The notes beneath the pieces were generated by a model, which worked only from the letters and a program-made list of their open reading frames with translations, had not been told where the DNA came from and searched no databases. Shown piece by piece: positions 55,868 through 64,000 of a stretch of 64,000 bases of DNA (position 1 is the stretch's first letter; every line of letters begins with the position of its first letter). The translations under genes and the position numbers were made by a program. Source of the stretch: Meridianimarinicoccus sp. MJW13 (GTDB taxonomy: Bacteria > Pseudomonadota > Alphaproteobacteria > Rhodobacterales > Rhodobacteraceae); assembly GCF_014901205.1 (NCBI RefSeq), contig NZ_JACNMU010000003.1, forward strand, positions 310,001-374,000, given 5' to 3'.

Positions 55868-56262
55868 GCGGGGCGACCTTCCCACGGGAAGCGGTCGGTC
55901 AGCACCTTGGAAATGGCGATGAACGACAGGGCGGCGGCGGGCAGCACCAGCACCGCCTGCGCCACGATCGGCCCCATGCCCAGCCGCAACAGCCCGGCCA
56001 GACCGGCCGCGTTCAGCGCGTACAGCCCGGCATAGACAGCGGCATAGGCCGGCATCCGCGAGGTGCCCTTGGCCGAGAACACCAGCCGCGCGTGGGTGAA
56101 ATAGTTCCAGACCACGCCACAGGCAAAGGCCAGCGCCAGCGCCGCCTGCGGCCCCAGCCCCAGCAGCACCAGCACCGCGTACAGCGCATAGCCAAAGCCG
56201 GTGTTCAGCACGCCGACGGCAAGGAATTTCACAAAGCGCGAACGCAGAAGATCGCCGATCAT
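55864..56262 (-). CDS. GtrA-family membrane protein
   Basis: A 132-residue protein with four hydrophobic helices, FVKFLAVGVLNTGFGYALY at the N-terminus and the VWNYFTHARLVF block typical of GtrA. Such proteins are thought to flip undecaprenyl-linked sugars. Its start overlaps the epimerase gene stop by 4 bp, so it is the last gene of the sugar operon. Confidence 0.9.
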   Translation of the reverse strand: MIGDLLRSRFVKFLAVGVLNTGFGYALYAVLVLLGLGPQAALALAFACGVVWNYFTHARLVFSAKGTSRMPAYAAVYAGLYALNAAGLAGLLRLGMGPIVAQAVLVLPAAALSFIAISKVLTDRFPWEGRPA

Positions 56263-57131
56263 GCCGGGGCACTCCCGTCGGTCAGGGTGGCCGACACGGC
56301 GGACGTCAGGTCATGGCGTGGGCGAAACCCGATGCTGGCCAGGCGCGTGGTGTCCGCCGCCAGTCTGGCCGGATCGGACGCGGGGCGCGGCCGGGCGCCC
56401 AGATCAACCAGGTCTTCGCCGTCCAACTGCCGCGCCACTTCACCGATCAGGTCGCGCACGGCAATGGTCTGGCCGCTGGCGATATTGACCGGACCTTGCA
56501 AGTCGTTGTCCAGCACCGCGACCAGCGCGCGGGCCAGATCCTCGACCTGAAGAAAGTCGCGTTCCTGCAGCCCATCGGTGCAGGCCACCCGCTCCCTCGC
56601 GCGCAGCCCGGCAATCAGATCGCCCAGTAAGCGCCCGCGCGGCTCTCCCGGCCCGTGGACAAAGAAGATCCGCCCCCAGGCCAGCGACAGGTTCAGTGCG
56701 GATCCCGCCCCACACAAGGCCAGCCCGGTGCCCGCCTTGGCCGCGCCATAGGGGGTGGCAGGCCGCAGCGCAGAGTCTTCGGACAATTCGGATACCGACC
56801 AATCATATTCGGCGCAGGAGCCCGCAAACACCGCCCGCCTGCCGCCATGCTGGGCGAACCGTCGCGCCAGATGCAACGTCGCGGCGGCCCAGTCCAGATT
56901 GGCGGGCGACGTCCAGCGATCCGCTGCCCCTGCATGCCAGGCCAGATGCACCAGACCCTCGGGACGCTCCCGCGACAGCAGGCCCTCGACGGCGCCCGCA
57001 TCCAGCAGATCGCAGGTCAAACCGCCCTGCCCGCTGCGCGACACCGGCAAAACATCGTGCCCGGCAGCATAGAGCGCGCGGGCGGTCTGCCGCCCGATCA
57101 GGCCGGTGGCGCCGGTCAGCAGAACCCGCAT
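56259..57131 (-). CDS. NAD-dependent epimerase/dehydratase family sugar reductase
   Basis: A 290-residue extended SDR protein. The dinucleotide motif is TGATGLIGRQTA, and the catalytic YGAAK lies near the middle (TPYGAAKAG). After the CDP-glucose dehydratase and the C-methyltransferase, it probably reduces or epimerises the 4-keto sugar. It begins 1 bp after the methyltransferase gene ends and overlaps gtrA by 4 bp. Confidence 0.85.
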   Translation of the reverse strand: MRVLLTGATGLIGRQTARALYAAGHDVLPVSRSGQGGLTCDLLDAGAVEGLLSRERPEGLVHLAWHAGAADRWTSPANLDWAAATLHLARRFAQHGGRRAVFAGSCAEYDWSVSELSEDSALRPATPYGAAKAGTGLALCGAGSALNLSLAWGRIFFVHGPGEPRGRLLGDLIAGLRARERVACTDGLQERDFLQVEDLARALVAVLDNDLQGPVNIASGQTIAVRDLIGEVARQLDGEDLVDLGARPRPASDPARLAADTTRLASIGFRPRHDLTSAVSATLTDGSAPA

Positions 57132-57132
57132 G

Positions 57133-58371
57133 TCAGGAAATCCGGATCTCGGGCACGGCGGTGACGAATTGCGTGCCGTCCTCGGCCAGATCCGACAGTT
57201 GCGCGATGATCTCGTCGCGCAGGTTCCACGGCAAGATCAGCACGTAATCCGGGCGATCCTCGCGCAGCGCCTCGACCGGCCGCACTGGGATCTGGCTGCC
57301 GGGCAGAAGGGTGTTTTGCTTGGCCGGGTTGCGATCCACGCAATAGGCGATGCGATCCGGGCCGACCTGCGCATAATTCAGGATCGTGTTGCCCTTGGCC
57401 GCAGCGCCATAGGCCGCCACCAGCCTGCCTTCGACCTTGGCGTGATCCAGGAACCCCAGCAGCCCGCGGCGCACCGCCTCGACCTTTTCCGAGAAGCCTT
57501 CGTAGCCCGCCACCTGGTCCAGCTTGGCCGCCGCTTCGCGGGCCCGCACGCGGGCCACACCCGGCGCCTCGGCATGGCTGGCCGCATCACGGCAGGCAAA
57601 GACCCGCAGCGAGCCGCCATGCGTCGGCAGGTCTTCCACGTCAAAGACCCGCAACCCGGCCTTGGCAAAGATCGTCTCGACCGCCAGCAGCGACAGATAG
57701 GAATAATGCTCGTGATAGATGGTGTCGAACTGCACCTGTTCGATCAGGTTCAGAAGATGCGGAAACTCGACCGTATAAACAGCGTCGCCGGTCAGAAGCG
57801 TGGCGACGCCGGCCACGAAATCATTGATGTCCGGCACATGGGCCAGCACGTTAGCCGAACAGATCAGGCGCGGCAATTGCCCTTCGGCCACCAGCGCCTT
57901 GGCGAAGGCCTCGCCGAAAAATTCCACCCGCGTGGGCACGCCCTTGTCGATAGCCACCTGCGCGACATTTCCCGACGGCTCCACCCCCAGCACGGGAATG
58001 CCCTTTTCGACGAAATACTGCAGCAGGTAGCCGTCGTTCGAGGCAATCTCGACCACCAGATCGTCCGGCCCCAGCCCGAAGCGCGTTGTCATCGCCTCCA
58101 CATAGGCTTTGCAATGGGCCAGCCAACTGTCCGAGAAAGAGGAGAAATAGGCGTATTCCGACGAGAAGATCTCTGCCGCCGGGACCGCGTCATCGGCCTG
58201 CACCAGCCAGCAGTTTTCACAGACCCGCACATGCAGCGGGTAGAAAGGCTCGGACTGGCCGGCCATCTCGGGCGGCACATAGGAATTGGCCAGCGGCGAC
58301 AGGCCCAGATCGACGAAGGTGCGGGTCAGCGGGGTGCCACAATGGCGGCAATCGGGAACGGAATTCATCAA
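57133..58371 (-). CDS. Sugar C-methyltransferase (zinc-binding, AdoMet-dependent)
   Basis: A 412-residue enzyme of the NDP-hexose C-methyltransferase type (Methyltransf_13/14). The N-terminal zinc site is CRHCGTPL with a second pair in VCENCWLV. The AdoMet domain follows (VEIASNDGYLLQYFVEKGI), and the C-terminal domain includes AYGAAAKGNTILNY. It overlaps rfbG by 4 bp. Family members methylate carbon 3 of 4-keto-6-deoxy sugars. Without RfbH-type dehydratase nearby, the product would be a C-methyl-branched 6-deoxyhexose. Confidence 0.9.
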   Translation of the reverse strand: MMNSVPDCRHCGTPLTRTFVDLGLSPLANSYVPPEMAGQSEPFYPLHVRVCENCWLVQADDAVPAAEIFSSEYAYFSSFSDSWLAHCKAYVEAMTTRFGLGPDDLVVEIASNDGYLLQYFVEKGIPVLGVEPSGNVAQVAIDKGVPTRVEFFGEAFAKALVAEGQLPRLICSANVLAHVPDINDFVAGVATLLTGDAVYTVEFPHLLNLIEQVQFDTIYHEHYSYLSLLAVETIFAKAGLRVFDVEDLPTHGGSLRVFACRDAASHAEAPGVARVRAREAAAKLDQVAGYEGFSEKVEAVRRGLLGFLDHAKVEGRLVAAYGAAAKGNTILNYAQVGPDRIAYCVDRNPAKQNTLLPGSQIPVRPVEALREDRPDYVLILPWNLRDEIIAQLSDLAEDGTQFVTAVPEIRIS

Positions 58372-59432
58372 GAAGACCCCATAAGCATTTCAAACTGTTC
58401 AATTTGTTCAGAGCAAAGATCGCGCACGGAGGCCCCGCGCGACCAGCGGCCATACCAGCCTGCGGTCATGTCGATGGTCTGCTCGAAGTCCAGCAAGGGA
58501 CGCCAGCCCAACTCGACCCGCGCCTTTGACACATCGAGACGCAGCAATCTGGCCTCATGCAGATCGGCGGCGGCAGGATCGTGGCGAATGTCGCCCTGTC
58601 CCAGGGCGGCCACCACGGCCCGCGCCACATCGTCCACCGGGCGTTCCTCGGCGCGGTCGGGGCCAAAGTTCCAGCCCTCGGCCATTTCTGGGTGATCCAC
58701 CTGCGCCAGCGCCAGCATCATGTAGCCCGACAGCGGTTCCAGTACATGCTGCCACGGCCGGATCGAGAACGGCTGGCGCAGGGTCACATGACCGTCACCG
58801 CCCAGGCAGCCGCGCACGATATCGGGGACCAGACGATCCTCGGCCCAGTCGCCGCCGCCGATCACATTGCCAGCGCGCACGGTGGCCACGCGCACCGGCT
58901 GATCCGGCTCGAAGAAACTGGCGCGCATGGCCGCGGTGGCCAGTTCGGTGGCCCCTTTCGACGCCGAATAGGGATCATGCCCGCCCATCGGGTCGGTCTC
59001 GCGATAGCCCCAGATCTGCTCGACATTGGCATAGGCCTTGTCCGAGGTCGCCACGATCACCGATTGCAGCCCCTCGACCCCGCGCAGTGCGTCCAGCAGT
59101 TGCACGGTGCCCAACACGTTCGAGGCAAAGGTTTCCACCGGCTCGCGATATGAGCGGCGCACCAGCGCCTGCGCGGCCAGATGAAAGACGAACTCTGGCT
59201 GGCTGGCGGTAATGGCAGCGTCCAGTGCGGCGCGGTCATTCAGATCGCCGATGTGGCTGTCGACCTCGGACAGGCCCAGCAGTTGCCACAGGTTCGGATC
59301 GGTCTCGGGCGCCAGCGCATAGCCTGTCACCCTGGCCCCGCAGCGCACCAGCCAGGCGCAAAGCCACGCCCCCTTGAACCCGGTGTGCCCGGTGACCAGA
59401 ACGCGCCGGCCCTTGAAGCGGTTGAAACTCAT
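58368..59432 (-). CDS. rfbG: CDP-glucose 4,6-dehydratase
   Basis: A 354-residue extended SDR enzyme converting CDP-glucose to CDP-4-keto-6-deoxyglucose. VLVTGHTGFKGAWL is the RfbG-type NAD motif, and YSASKGATELA contains the catalytic Tyr and Lys. The start at 59432 overlaps rfbF in ATGA; a GTG at 59447 is less likely. Tightly packed in the operon. Confidence 0.94.
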   Translation of the reverse strand: MSFNRFKGRRVLVTGHTGFKGAWLCAWLVRCGARVTGYALAPETDPNLWQLLGLSEVDSHIGDLNDRAALDAAITASQPEFVFHLAAQALVRRSYREPVETFASNVLGTVQLLDALRGVEGLQSVIVATSDKAYANVEQIWGYRETDPMGGHDPYSASKGATELATAAMRASFFEPDQPVRVATVRAGNVIGGGDWAEDRLVPDIVRGCLGGDGHVTLRQPFSIRPWQHVLEPLSGYMMLALAQVDHPEMAEGWNFGPDRAEERPVDDVARAVVAALGQGDIRHDPAAADLHEARLLRLDVSKARVELGWRPLLDFEQTIDMTAGWYGRWSRGASVRDLCSEQIEQFEMLMGSS

Positions 59433-60202
59433 TCCCAGATCTTCCACGGTGCCTTCCCGGTGGCCCAGGCCGCTTCCAGTTCCTGTTTCTCGCGGATCGT
59501 GTCCATGGGTTGCCAGAAGCCGCTGTGCTCGAAGGCCATCAACTCGCCATCACGGGCCAGGTTCATCAGCGGATCGCGCTCCCAGATGGTGCTGTCGCCA
59601 TCCAGATAACGGCCCACCTCGGGCGACAAGACGAAGAAGCCGCCGTTGATGAGGCCCCCGTCGCCCAACGGTTTTTCCAGAAAATCGGTGACGGTGTGGC
59701 CGGTCAGCTCCAGCTGGCCGAACCGGCGCGGTGGCGGCACAGCAGTCACGGTCGCCAGCTTGCCGTGCGACTTGTGAAAGTCGATCCCCGCACGCACGTC
59801 GATATCGCCCACCCCGTCGCCATAGGTCAGGCAGAACGCCTCGTCCTCCTGCACATAGGGCATGACCCGCTTCAGACGCCCGCCGGTCATCGACTCGGCT
59901 CCGGTGTCCACCAGATGCACTTTCCACGGCTCTGATTCGGTGCGGTTGATGGTCATCTCGCCGGTGGCCAGATCGAAGGTGACATCCGACCGGTGCAGAT
60001 AGAAGTTCGCGAAGTATTCCTTGATGATGTAGCCGCGATAGCCAAGGCAGACCACGAATTCATTGACCCCGTGGGCACCGTAGATCTTCATGATGTGCCA
60101 CAGGATCGGCAGACCGCCGATTTCGACCATGGGTTTTGGAATGCGGACCGTTTCCTCGCTCAGACGTGTTCCCAGACCGCCCGCAAGAATAACACATTTC
60201 AT
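59429..60202 (-). CDS. rfbF: Glucose-1-phosphate cytidylyltransferase
   Basis: A 257-residue nucleotidyltransferase making CDP-glucose from CTP and glucose 1-phosphate. The signature AGGLGTRLSEETVRIPKPMV and the LTYGDGVGDIDV metal-binding segment are canonical. It is the first gene of rfbF-rfbG-methyltransferase-epimerase-gtrA, and sets the pathway as CDP-linked. The upstream gap of 187 bp to rpsI carries the promoter and the rpsI terminator. Confidence 0.95.
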   Translation of the reverse strand: MKCVILAGGLGTRLSEETVRIPKPMVEIGGLPILWHIMKIYGAHGVNEFVVCLGYRGYIIKEYFANFYLHRSDVTFDLATGEMTINRTESEPWKVHLVDTGAESMTGGRLKRVMPYVQEDEAFCLTYGDGVGDIDVRAGIDFHKSHGKLATVTAVPPPRRFGQLELTGHTVTDFLEKPLGDGGLINGGFFVLSPEVGRYLDGDSTIWERDPLMNLARDGELMAFEHSGFWQPMDTIREKQELEAAWATGKAPWKIWE

Positions 60203-60339
60203 CGCCTACTCCCGAATACGCTTTTCACAAGTTTCCAACAAACACCGGCTGTTACATCGGCCTTAGCATGAGACAGGGACAACGAGAAGGAAAACGGTGA
60301 CGCGGGGTGAACAGCCGCGGCGCCTGAGGCCGGACAGCA

Positions 60340-60364
60340 AAAAGGGCCGCCGAAGCAGCCCTTT
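60340..60364 (-). terminator. Intrinsic terminator of rplM-rpsI
   Basis: On the minus strand AAAGGGCTGC, a TTCG tetraloop and GCGGCCCTTT pair over ten positions (one T-G) and are followed by further T. It lies 25 bp beyond the rpsI stop. Confidence 0.9.
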
Positions 60365-60389
60365 CGCAAGATCGTAACGTGAAACGCGA

Positions 60390-60890
60390 TCAGCGCTTCG
60401 AGAACTGGAAGCTACGGCGCGCCTTGCGCTTACCGAATTTCTTACGTTCCACGACGCGGCTGTCGCGGGTCAGGAAGCCTGCGGCTTTCAGCGCGGCGCG
60501 CAGCGACGGATCGTACAGTTGCAGCGCCTTCGAGACACCGTGCTTCACAGCACCGGCCTGACCCGAAAGACCGCCACCCTTCACGGTGGCCATCACGTCG
60601 AACTGGTCTTCGACACCGGCAACGGTGAATGGCTGGCGCAGAATCATCTGCAGCACCGGACGGGCGAAATAGGTGTTCAGGTCCTTGCCGTTCACGGTGA
60701 CCTTGCCGGAGCCCGGCTTGATCCAGACACGGGCGACCGCGTCTTTCCGCTTGCCGGTGGCGTAGGACCGACCCAGTTCGTCACGAACCGGCTCACGCGG
60801 TTCGGCGGCATCTTCCAGAACCGACAGATCGACGTCGGCAGTTTCAACGGCGCCTTTCAGGGCGTCGAGCGACTTGATTTCCTCGGCCAT
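60390..60890 (-). CDS. rpsI: 30S ribosomal protein S9
   Basis: A 166-residue S9 with an N-terminal extension of about 35 residues, as in other alphaproteobacteria. The core starts [19 protein letters not shown] and the C-terminus ends in the conserved basic tail [11 protein letters not shown] that reaches the tRNA in the P site. It follows rplM by 2 bp. Confidence 0.98.
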   Translation of the reverse strand: MAEEIKSLDALKGAVETADVDLSVLEDAAEPREPVRDELGRSYATGKRKDAVARVWIKPGSGKVTVNGKDLNTYFARPVLQMILRQPFTVAGVEDQFDVMATVKGGGLSGQAGAVKHGVSKALQLYDPSLRAALKAAGFLTRDSRVVERKKFGKRKARRSFQFSKR

Positions 60891-60892
60891 GA

Positions 60893-61354
60893 TCAGCTCC
60901 GCGTGTTCTTGGTGTTCATCGACTTGACGTCCAGCACTTCCGGGGCTTGCGCCTCATGGGGGTGCTCGGCGCCGGCGTAGACGCGCAGATTGGTCATCTG
61001 CTGGCGGCTCAGACGGTTGCCCGGCAGCATGCGCTGCACGGCCTTCGTCACCACGCGCTCGGGATGCGCGCCTTCCAGGATCTTGCCTGCGGTGATCGAC
61101 TTGATGCCACCCGGATGGCCGGTGTGGCGGTAGTAGACCTTGTCGGTCCGCTTGCGGCCGGTCAGCTGGATCTTGTCCGCGTTGATCACGATGACATTGT
61201 CACCCATGTCCATATGCGGAGTGAAGGACGGCTTGTGCTTGCCGCGCAGACGCATGGCGACGATCGAGGCAAGACGGCCCAGAACAACGCCCTCGGCGTC
61301 GATCAGGATCCACTTCTTGTCGATGTCAGCCGGTTTGGCTGTGAAGGTTTTCAT
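60893..61354 (-). CDS. rplM: 50S ribosomal protein L13
   Basis: A 153-residue L13: [19 protein letters not shown] at the N-terminus and the [20 protein letters not shown] and [10 protein letters not shown] blocks. First gene of rplM-rpsI; the usual pairing. Confidence 0.98.
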   Translation of the reverse strand: MKTFTAKPADIDKKWILIDAEGVVLGRLASIVAMRLRGKHKPSFTPHMDMGDNVIVINADKIQLTGRKRTDKVYYRHTGHPGGIKSITAGKILEGAHPERVVTKAVQRMLPGNRLSRQQMTNLRVYAGAEHPHEAQAPEVLDVKSMNTKNTRS

Positions 61355-61529
61355 TGGGATGACCCTTTAGTCTGGGTTGGGGGCAAGAGCCCCCGGTATT
61401 CGGATTGCGCGGTTTTAGCCAACCCGACACCACGGTCAAGCGGAAAACGCGGATTTCGGGATGAAAAAGAGCGTATTACAAGTAAGGTATCAAAATACCC
61501 CGACCTTCTGCCATCTAAGTCCCGGTTAA

Positions 61530-61560
61530 ACAAGAACATCTGCCGAAAGGGCAGATGTTC
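61530..61560 (-). terminator. Intrinsic terminator of the VPLPA-CTERM gene
   Basis: GAACATCTGCC and GGCAGATGTTC form a perfect 11-bp stem around a 5-base loop, followed on the minus strand by TTGTTT. It begins 25 bp after the stop codon. Confidence 0.8.
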
Positions 61561-61585
61561 CGTGCAATCGGGGTTGTTTTCGGGG

Positions 61586-62446
61586 TCAGCGGCGACGCAC
61601 GTAGCTGCGCATCATCGTCAGCGCCCAAAGCAGCAGAAGCAGGGTTGCGGGCAGCGGAACCGGCGCAACTTGCGGCGACGATCCGCCCGCGGGCATGCCC
61701 GGTCCGCCACCGCCATTGCCCGGGAAGATCCCGCCGCCCGGCGTGCCGGAGCCGCCGCCGGGGCCGCCGCCAGATCCGCCACCGGATCCATTGCCCCCGC
61801 CGCCGCCACCGCCGCCCAGGAATCCCAGGTTCGTTCCCGGACCCGAGCCGAACAGCGGCGTGCCGCCATTGCCGTTGGGATTGGACACCCCGACCAGAAG
61901 ATTGCCCGAAGGATCGCCGAAGACACCCGGGATCCAGAACGACGGGGCCGTGCCAAGCGCGAACACCGGCTCCCCCTCGCCGCCCGGAAGGCCGTCCGGC
62001 GGATAGAGGTTCGAGATTTCCACGATCAGCGATTTGCCGGGGCTGTCCTCGACCGGGTCCAGGTCGGACATGTCGTCCTGCCACAGCTGGACATGCATGC
62101 CGCCGTTCTCGCGAAGCTCATCCGAGACGACAAGCGAGGCCTTGTCGGCCAGACCCACCGACGTGGCGCATTCGCCGTCCGGTTCGATCATCGTGACGAC
62201 CGGGTTGCCCTTGCCATTGGCCGGGGGCGTGATGCTGACCAGCGGGCAGCCATCCAGATACAGGTAGACCGTCTCGACGATGGATTCGTCGCCATCGTTG
62301 ATGAACCCCTTGACCGGGGGTTCAGTGACCAGAAGCTCGGGGGTGGTGGCGTCGGGAGATCCGGCAAACGCGCTTGTGGCCGCAACTGCGACTGCACTTG
62401 CGGTGGCGAAAGCCCTGATGATCGCCTTGTGCCCTGCCTTGGACAT
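61586..62446 (-). CDS. Exported glycine-rich protein with VPLPA-CTERM sorting signal
   Basis: A 286-residue protein with a signal peptide (ATASAVAVAATSAFA). A beta-rich domain of about 150 residues (EPPVKGFINDGDESIVETVY) is followed by a long glycine-rich linker with repeated GGGSGGG-like units. The C-terminus reads VPLPATLLLLLWALTMM and then the basic tail RSYVRRR: a VPLPA-CTERM type sorting signal, normally cut by an exosortase. No exosortase gene is in the window. Function unknown; probably surface or matrix protein. Confidence 0.8.
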   Translation of the reverse strand: MSKAGHKAIIRAFATASAVAVAATSAFAGSPDATTPELLVTEPPVKGFINDGDESIVETVYLYLDGCPLVSITPPANGKGNPVVTMIEPDGECATSVGLADKASLVVSDELRENGGMHVQLWQDDMSDLDPVEDSPGKSLIVEISNLYPPDGLPGGEGEPVFALGTAPSFWIPGVFGDPSGNLLVGVSNPNGNGGTPLFGSGPGTNLGFLGGGGGGGGNGSGGGSGGGPGGGSGTPGGGIFPGNGGGGPGMPAGGSSPQVAPVPLPATLLLLLWALTMMRSYVRRR

Positions 62447-62667
62447 TGTCTTCTCCCACGCTTCTGGCCGCGGTCCCCGTTACGCACGCGGCATTCACTC
62501 ATAAACATACGAATACTTGCTTTATTTGGGGGGGCGGCCGCGGATTTGCATCTGCCCTTTTGGCGATGCTGCGTATGCAAAGGTATAGGTTTGCCCAAGC
62601 ACGCCGCGCATTGCACGGCTCCCCACTCTTGAAACACAGGTACTCCGCGCCCTGCGTGCGTTCAAGT

Positions 62668-63099
62668 TTAAGGCAGGGAATAGGTTAACGTGGCGCGCGC
62701 GACGTCACGTCGTTTCGGCCCGCGCGACCAGATTCGCACGTCCCCGACCGCCAGGCTGCGGCCCAGTTTCAGCAGTTCCACATCCGCCACCAGATCGACG
62801 CCCGCTTCGGGTTTGCGCATGAAGTCGATCGAACAGTTGGTCGTGACCGCCAGCGCCTTGGGGCCGACCATCGACAGCACCGCCAGGTAGACCCCCAGAT
62901 CGGCCAGCGTGAACATGGTGGGGCCAGAGACCGTGCCGCCGGGACGCAGGTTGTCCGATCGCACCGGCATGGCCACGCGCACGCGCATCGGCGCCAGTTC
63001 TTCGACCTCGATCAGATCGGCCACCTGCGGGAACTCGGCCCGCAGGAAGGCGTGCAGCGCATCGGCATCCATCTTGAGGGGGTGCAAGGGATCAGCCAT
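62668..63099 (-). CDS. PaaI-type hotdog thioesterase
   Basis: A 143-residue hotdog-fold protein. The segment LRPGGTVSGPTMFTLADLGV contains the family's active-site aspartate region, and VTTNCSIDFMRKP is the usual second strand. It sits 9 bp after the PaaG-like isomerase gene on the same strand. Such enzymes release acyl-CoA thioesters in aromatic degradation or as a salvage step. Confidence 0.85.
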   Translation of the reverse strand: MADPLHPLKMDADALHAFLRAEFPQVADLIEVEELAPMRVRVAMPVRSDNLRPGGTVSGPTMFTLADLGVYLAVLSMVGPKALAVTTNCSIDFMRKPEAGVDLVADVELLKLGRSLAVGDVRIWSRGPKRRDVARATLTYSLP

Positions 63100-63108
63100 G
63101 CAGAGCCG

Positions 63109-63885
63109 TCAGCGTCCCTGGTAGTCGGGCACGCGCTTTTCCAGGAAGGCCAGAACCCCTTCACTGAAATCACGGGTGGCCCCGGCCTTGCCCTGAAGCT
63201 GGGCTTCAAGCGCCAGTTGCGCCTCAAGATCATTGGCCATGCTGGCGCGCAGGGCCTGCTTGGTCAGCCGGTAGGCCTGGGTCGGGCCGGTGGCCAGATG
63301 CACGGCGCGGCGGGCCACATGCTGGTTGAAGTCCGCATCCGGCACCGCTTCCCAGATCATGCCCCAGGCGGCGGCCTGGCGGGCCGGGATCGGCTCGGCG
63401 AACAGGGCCGCCCCCATGGCCTTGGCCATGCCCATCTGGCGCGGCAGCCAATAGGTGCCGCCCGCGTCCGGGATCAGGCCGATGCGGCTGAAGGCTTGCA
63501 GGAAGACCGCGCTTTCGGTGCCGATGACAACATCTGCCGCCAGCGCAAGATTGGCCCCGGCCCCGGCGGCCGTGCCGTTGACCGCCGACACCGTCGGGAT
63601 CGGGCAGTCGAAGATGGCCCGCAGCATCGGCACGTATTCGTCCCGCAGCACCCGTTCGATGTCCAGGTTCACCGCGCCGCTGCCATCGCCCAGATCCTGC
63701 CCGGAACAGAAGGCATCGCCGGCCCCGGTCATCACCAGCACCCGCGCGTTGTCCTGCGCGATGCGGATCGCCGCCGGGATCTCGGCCCGCATCTGGGCAT
63801 TGAGCGCGTTCTTCACATCGGGCCGGTTGAGGGTCAGCCGCGCGATGTGATCCTCGATGCTCAGGTCGATTGTCTGAAAGTCCAT
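63109..63885 (-). CDS. paaG: Enoyl-CoA hydratase/isomerase (PaaG-like)
   Basis: A 258-residue crotonase-fold enzyme. The oxyanion-hole segments are AFCSGQDLGD and VNGTAAGAGANLALAADVV. FCSGQDL and the IPDAGGTYWLPRQ region resemble PaaG, the ring-opening isomerase of phenylacetate degradation, and the thioesterase next door supports that. Other crotonases cannot be excluded, and no further paa genes are visible. Confidence 0.8.
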   Translation of the reverse strand: MDFQTIDLSIEDHIARLTLNRPDVKNALNAQMRAEIPAAIRIAQDNARVLVMTGAGDAFCSGQDLGDGSGAVNLDIERVLRDEYVPMLRAIFDCPIPTVSAVNGTAAGAGANLALAADVVIGTESAVFLQAFSRIGLIPDAGGTYWLPRQMGMAKAMGAALFAEPIPARQAAAWGMIWEAVPDADFNQHVARRAVHLATGPTQAYRLTKQALRASMANDLEAQLALEAQLQGKAGATRDFSEGVLAFLEKRVPDYQGR

Positions 63886-63950
63886 ATCCGTCTCCGCCAG
63901 GTTGCGGGCAAGTTACTTGGAAATCGTCCCCAAGCCAGAAGAACGCGGGG

Positions 63951-64000
63951 TCATTCCTTCAGGATTTCCTGCAGGCGCTGTTCTTCCTTGGAATCCAACG
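63951..64000 (-). CDS. C-terminal end of a gene continuing beyond the right edge
   Basis: Reading from 64000 down, the minus strand encodes LDSKEEQRLQEILKE followed by TGA at 63951-63953. This acidic, helical tail is cut by the window and cannot be assigned. It lies 65 bp upstream of the PaaG-like gene. Confidence 0.5.
   Translation of the reverse strand, partial: LDSKEEQRLQEILKE

Overview
The window looks like a chromosomal segment of a GC-rich (roughly 64 percent by eye) marine alphaproteobacterium of the Rhodobacterales/Roseobacter type. The evidence is a circularly permuted two-piece tmRNA gene with a nearby SspB-alpha gene, an Irr-type iron box in front of an MbfA membrane ferritin, the trgB-cysK pair known from Rhodobacter, acrylyl-CoA reductase acuI, a zeta-type F1-ATPase inhibitor, a split methionine-synthase-like corrinoid module, a VPLPA-CTERM surface protein and the DUF6456/DUF6477 pair.

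Left accessory region (1-8.1 kb, minus strand): a defence island beside tRNA-Ser(GGA). In transcription order it holds a Phd/YefM-like antitoxin with an operator-like inverted repeat, a type III methyltransferase (mod), a type III restriction helicase-nuclease (res), a possible 43-residue coupled ORF, and a very large protein fusing a Cap4/DUF4297-like nuclease to a P-loop NTPase. That last gene is open for 1165 codons and runs off the left edge. It is the best candidate here for a poorly described system.

Core region A (8.4-19.3 kb): tRNA-Ser, an MscS-family channel, cysK, trgB, cfa, photolyase, acuI, an orphan PotD-like binding protein and mbfA under an Irr box. Region B (19.4-28.5 kb): ssrA (tag ANNNRAPVAVAA), chrA, sspB, fumC, a YpfJ-type zinc peptidase, two small proteins, a tandem pair of related glycosyltransferases, ccdA and a TusA-family protein. 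Region C (28.5-37.5 kb): RNase E with a 265-residue insertion in its S1 domain, a DctB/DctD-like two-component system whose regulator has lost the GAFTGA loop, purQ-purS-purC, and the ATPase inhibitor.

Region D (37.5-46 kb): a corrinoid one-carbon module made of a homocysteine S-methyltransferase, a corrinoid protein and a DUF1638 protein, with an MttB-family methyltransferase 3 kb further on, plus sufE, a lipoprotein, DUF6456/DUF6477 and guaA. Region E (46-54.7 kb): a FadL-like porin, a P-loop protein, metA (Glu111, so probably an acetyltransferase), a hydrolase, ppk2, a TetR regulator and a potABC-type transporter operon. Region F (54.9-60.2 kb): a tight rfbF-rfbG-C-methyltransferase-epimerase-gtrA operon facing a GT2 gene, apparently for a C-methyl-branched CDP-deoxysugar. 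Region G (60.4-64 kb): rpsI/rplM, the VPLPA-CTERM protein, a PaaI-type thioesterase, a PaaG-type isomerase and the tail of one more gene.

All functions are inferred from motifs and family resemblance by reading; no database search was run.
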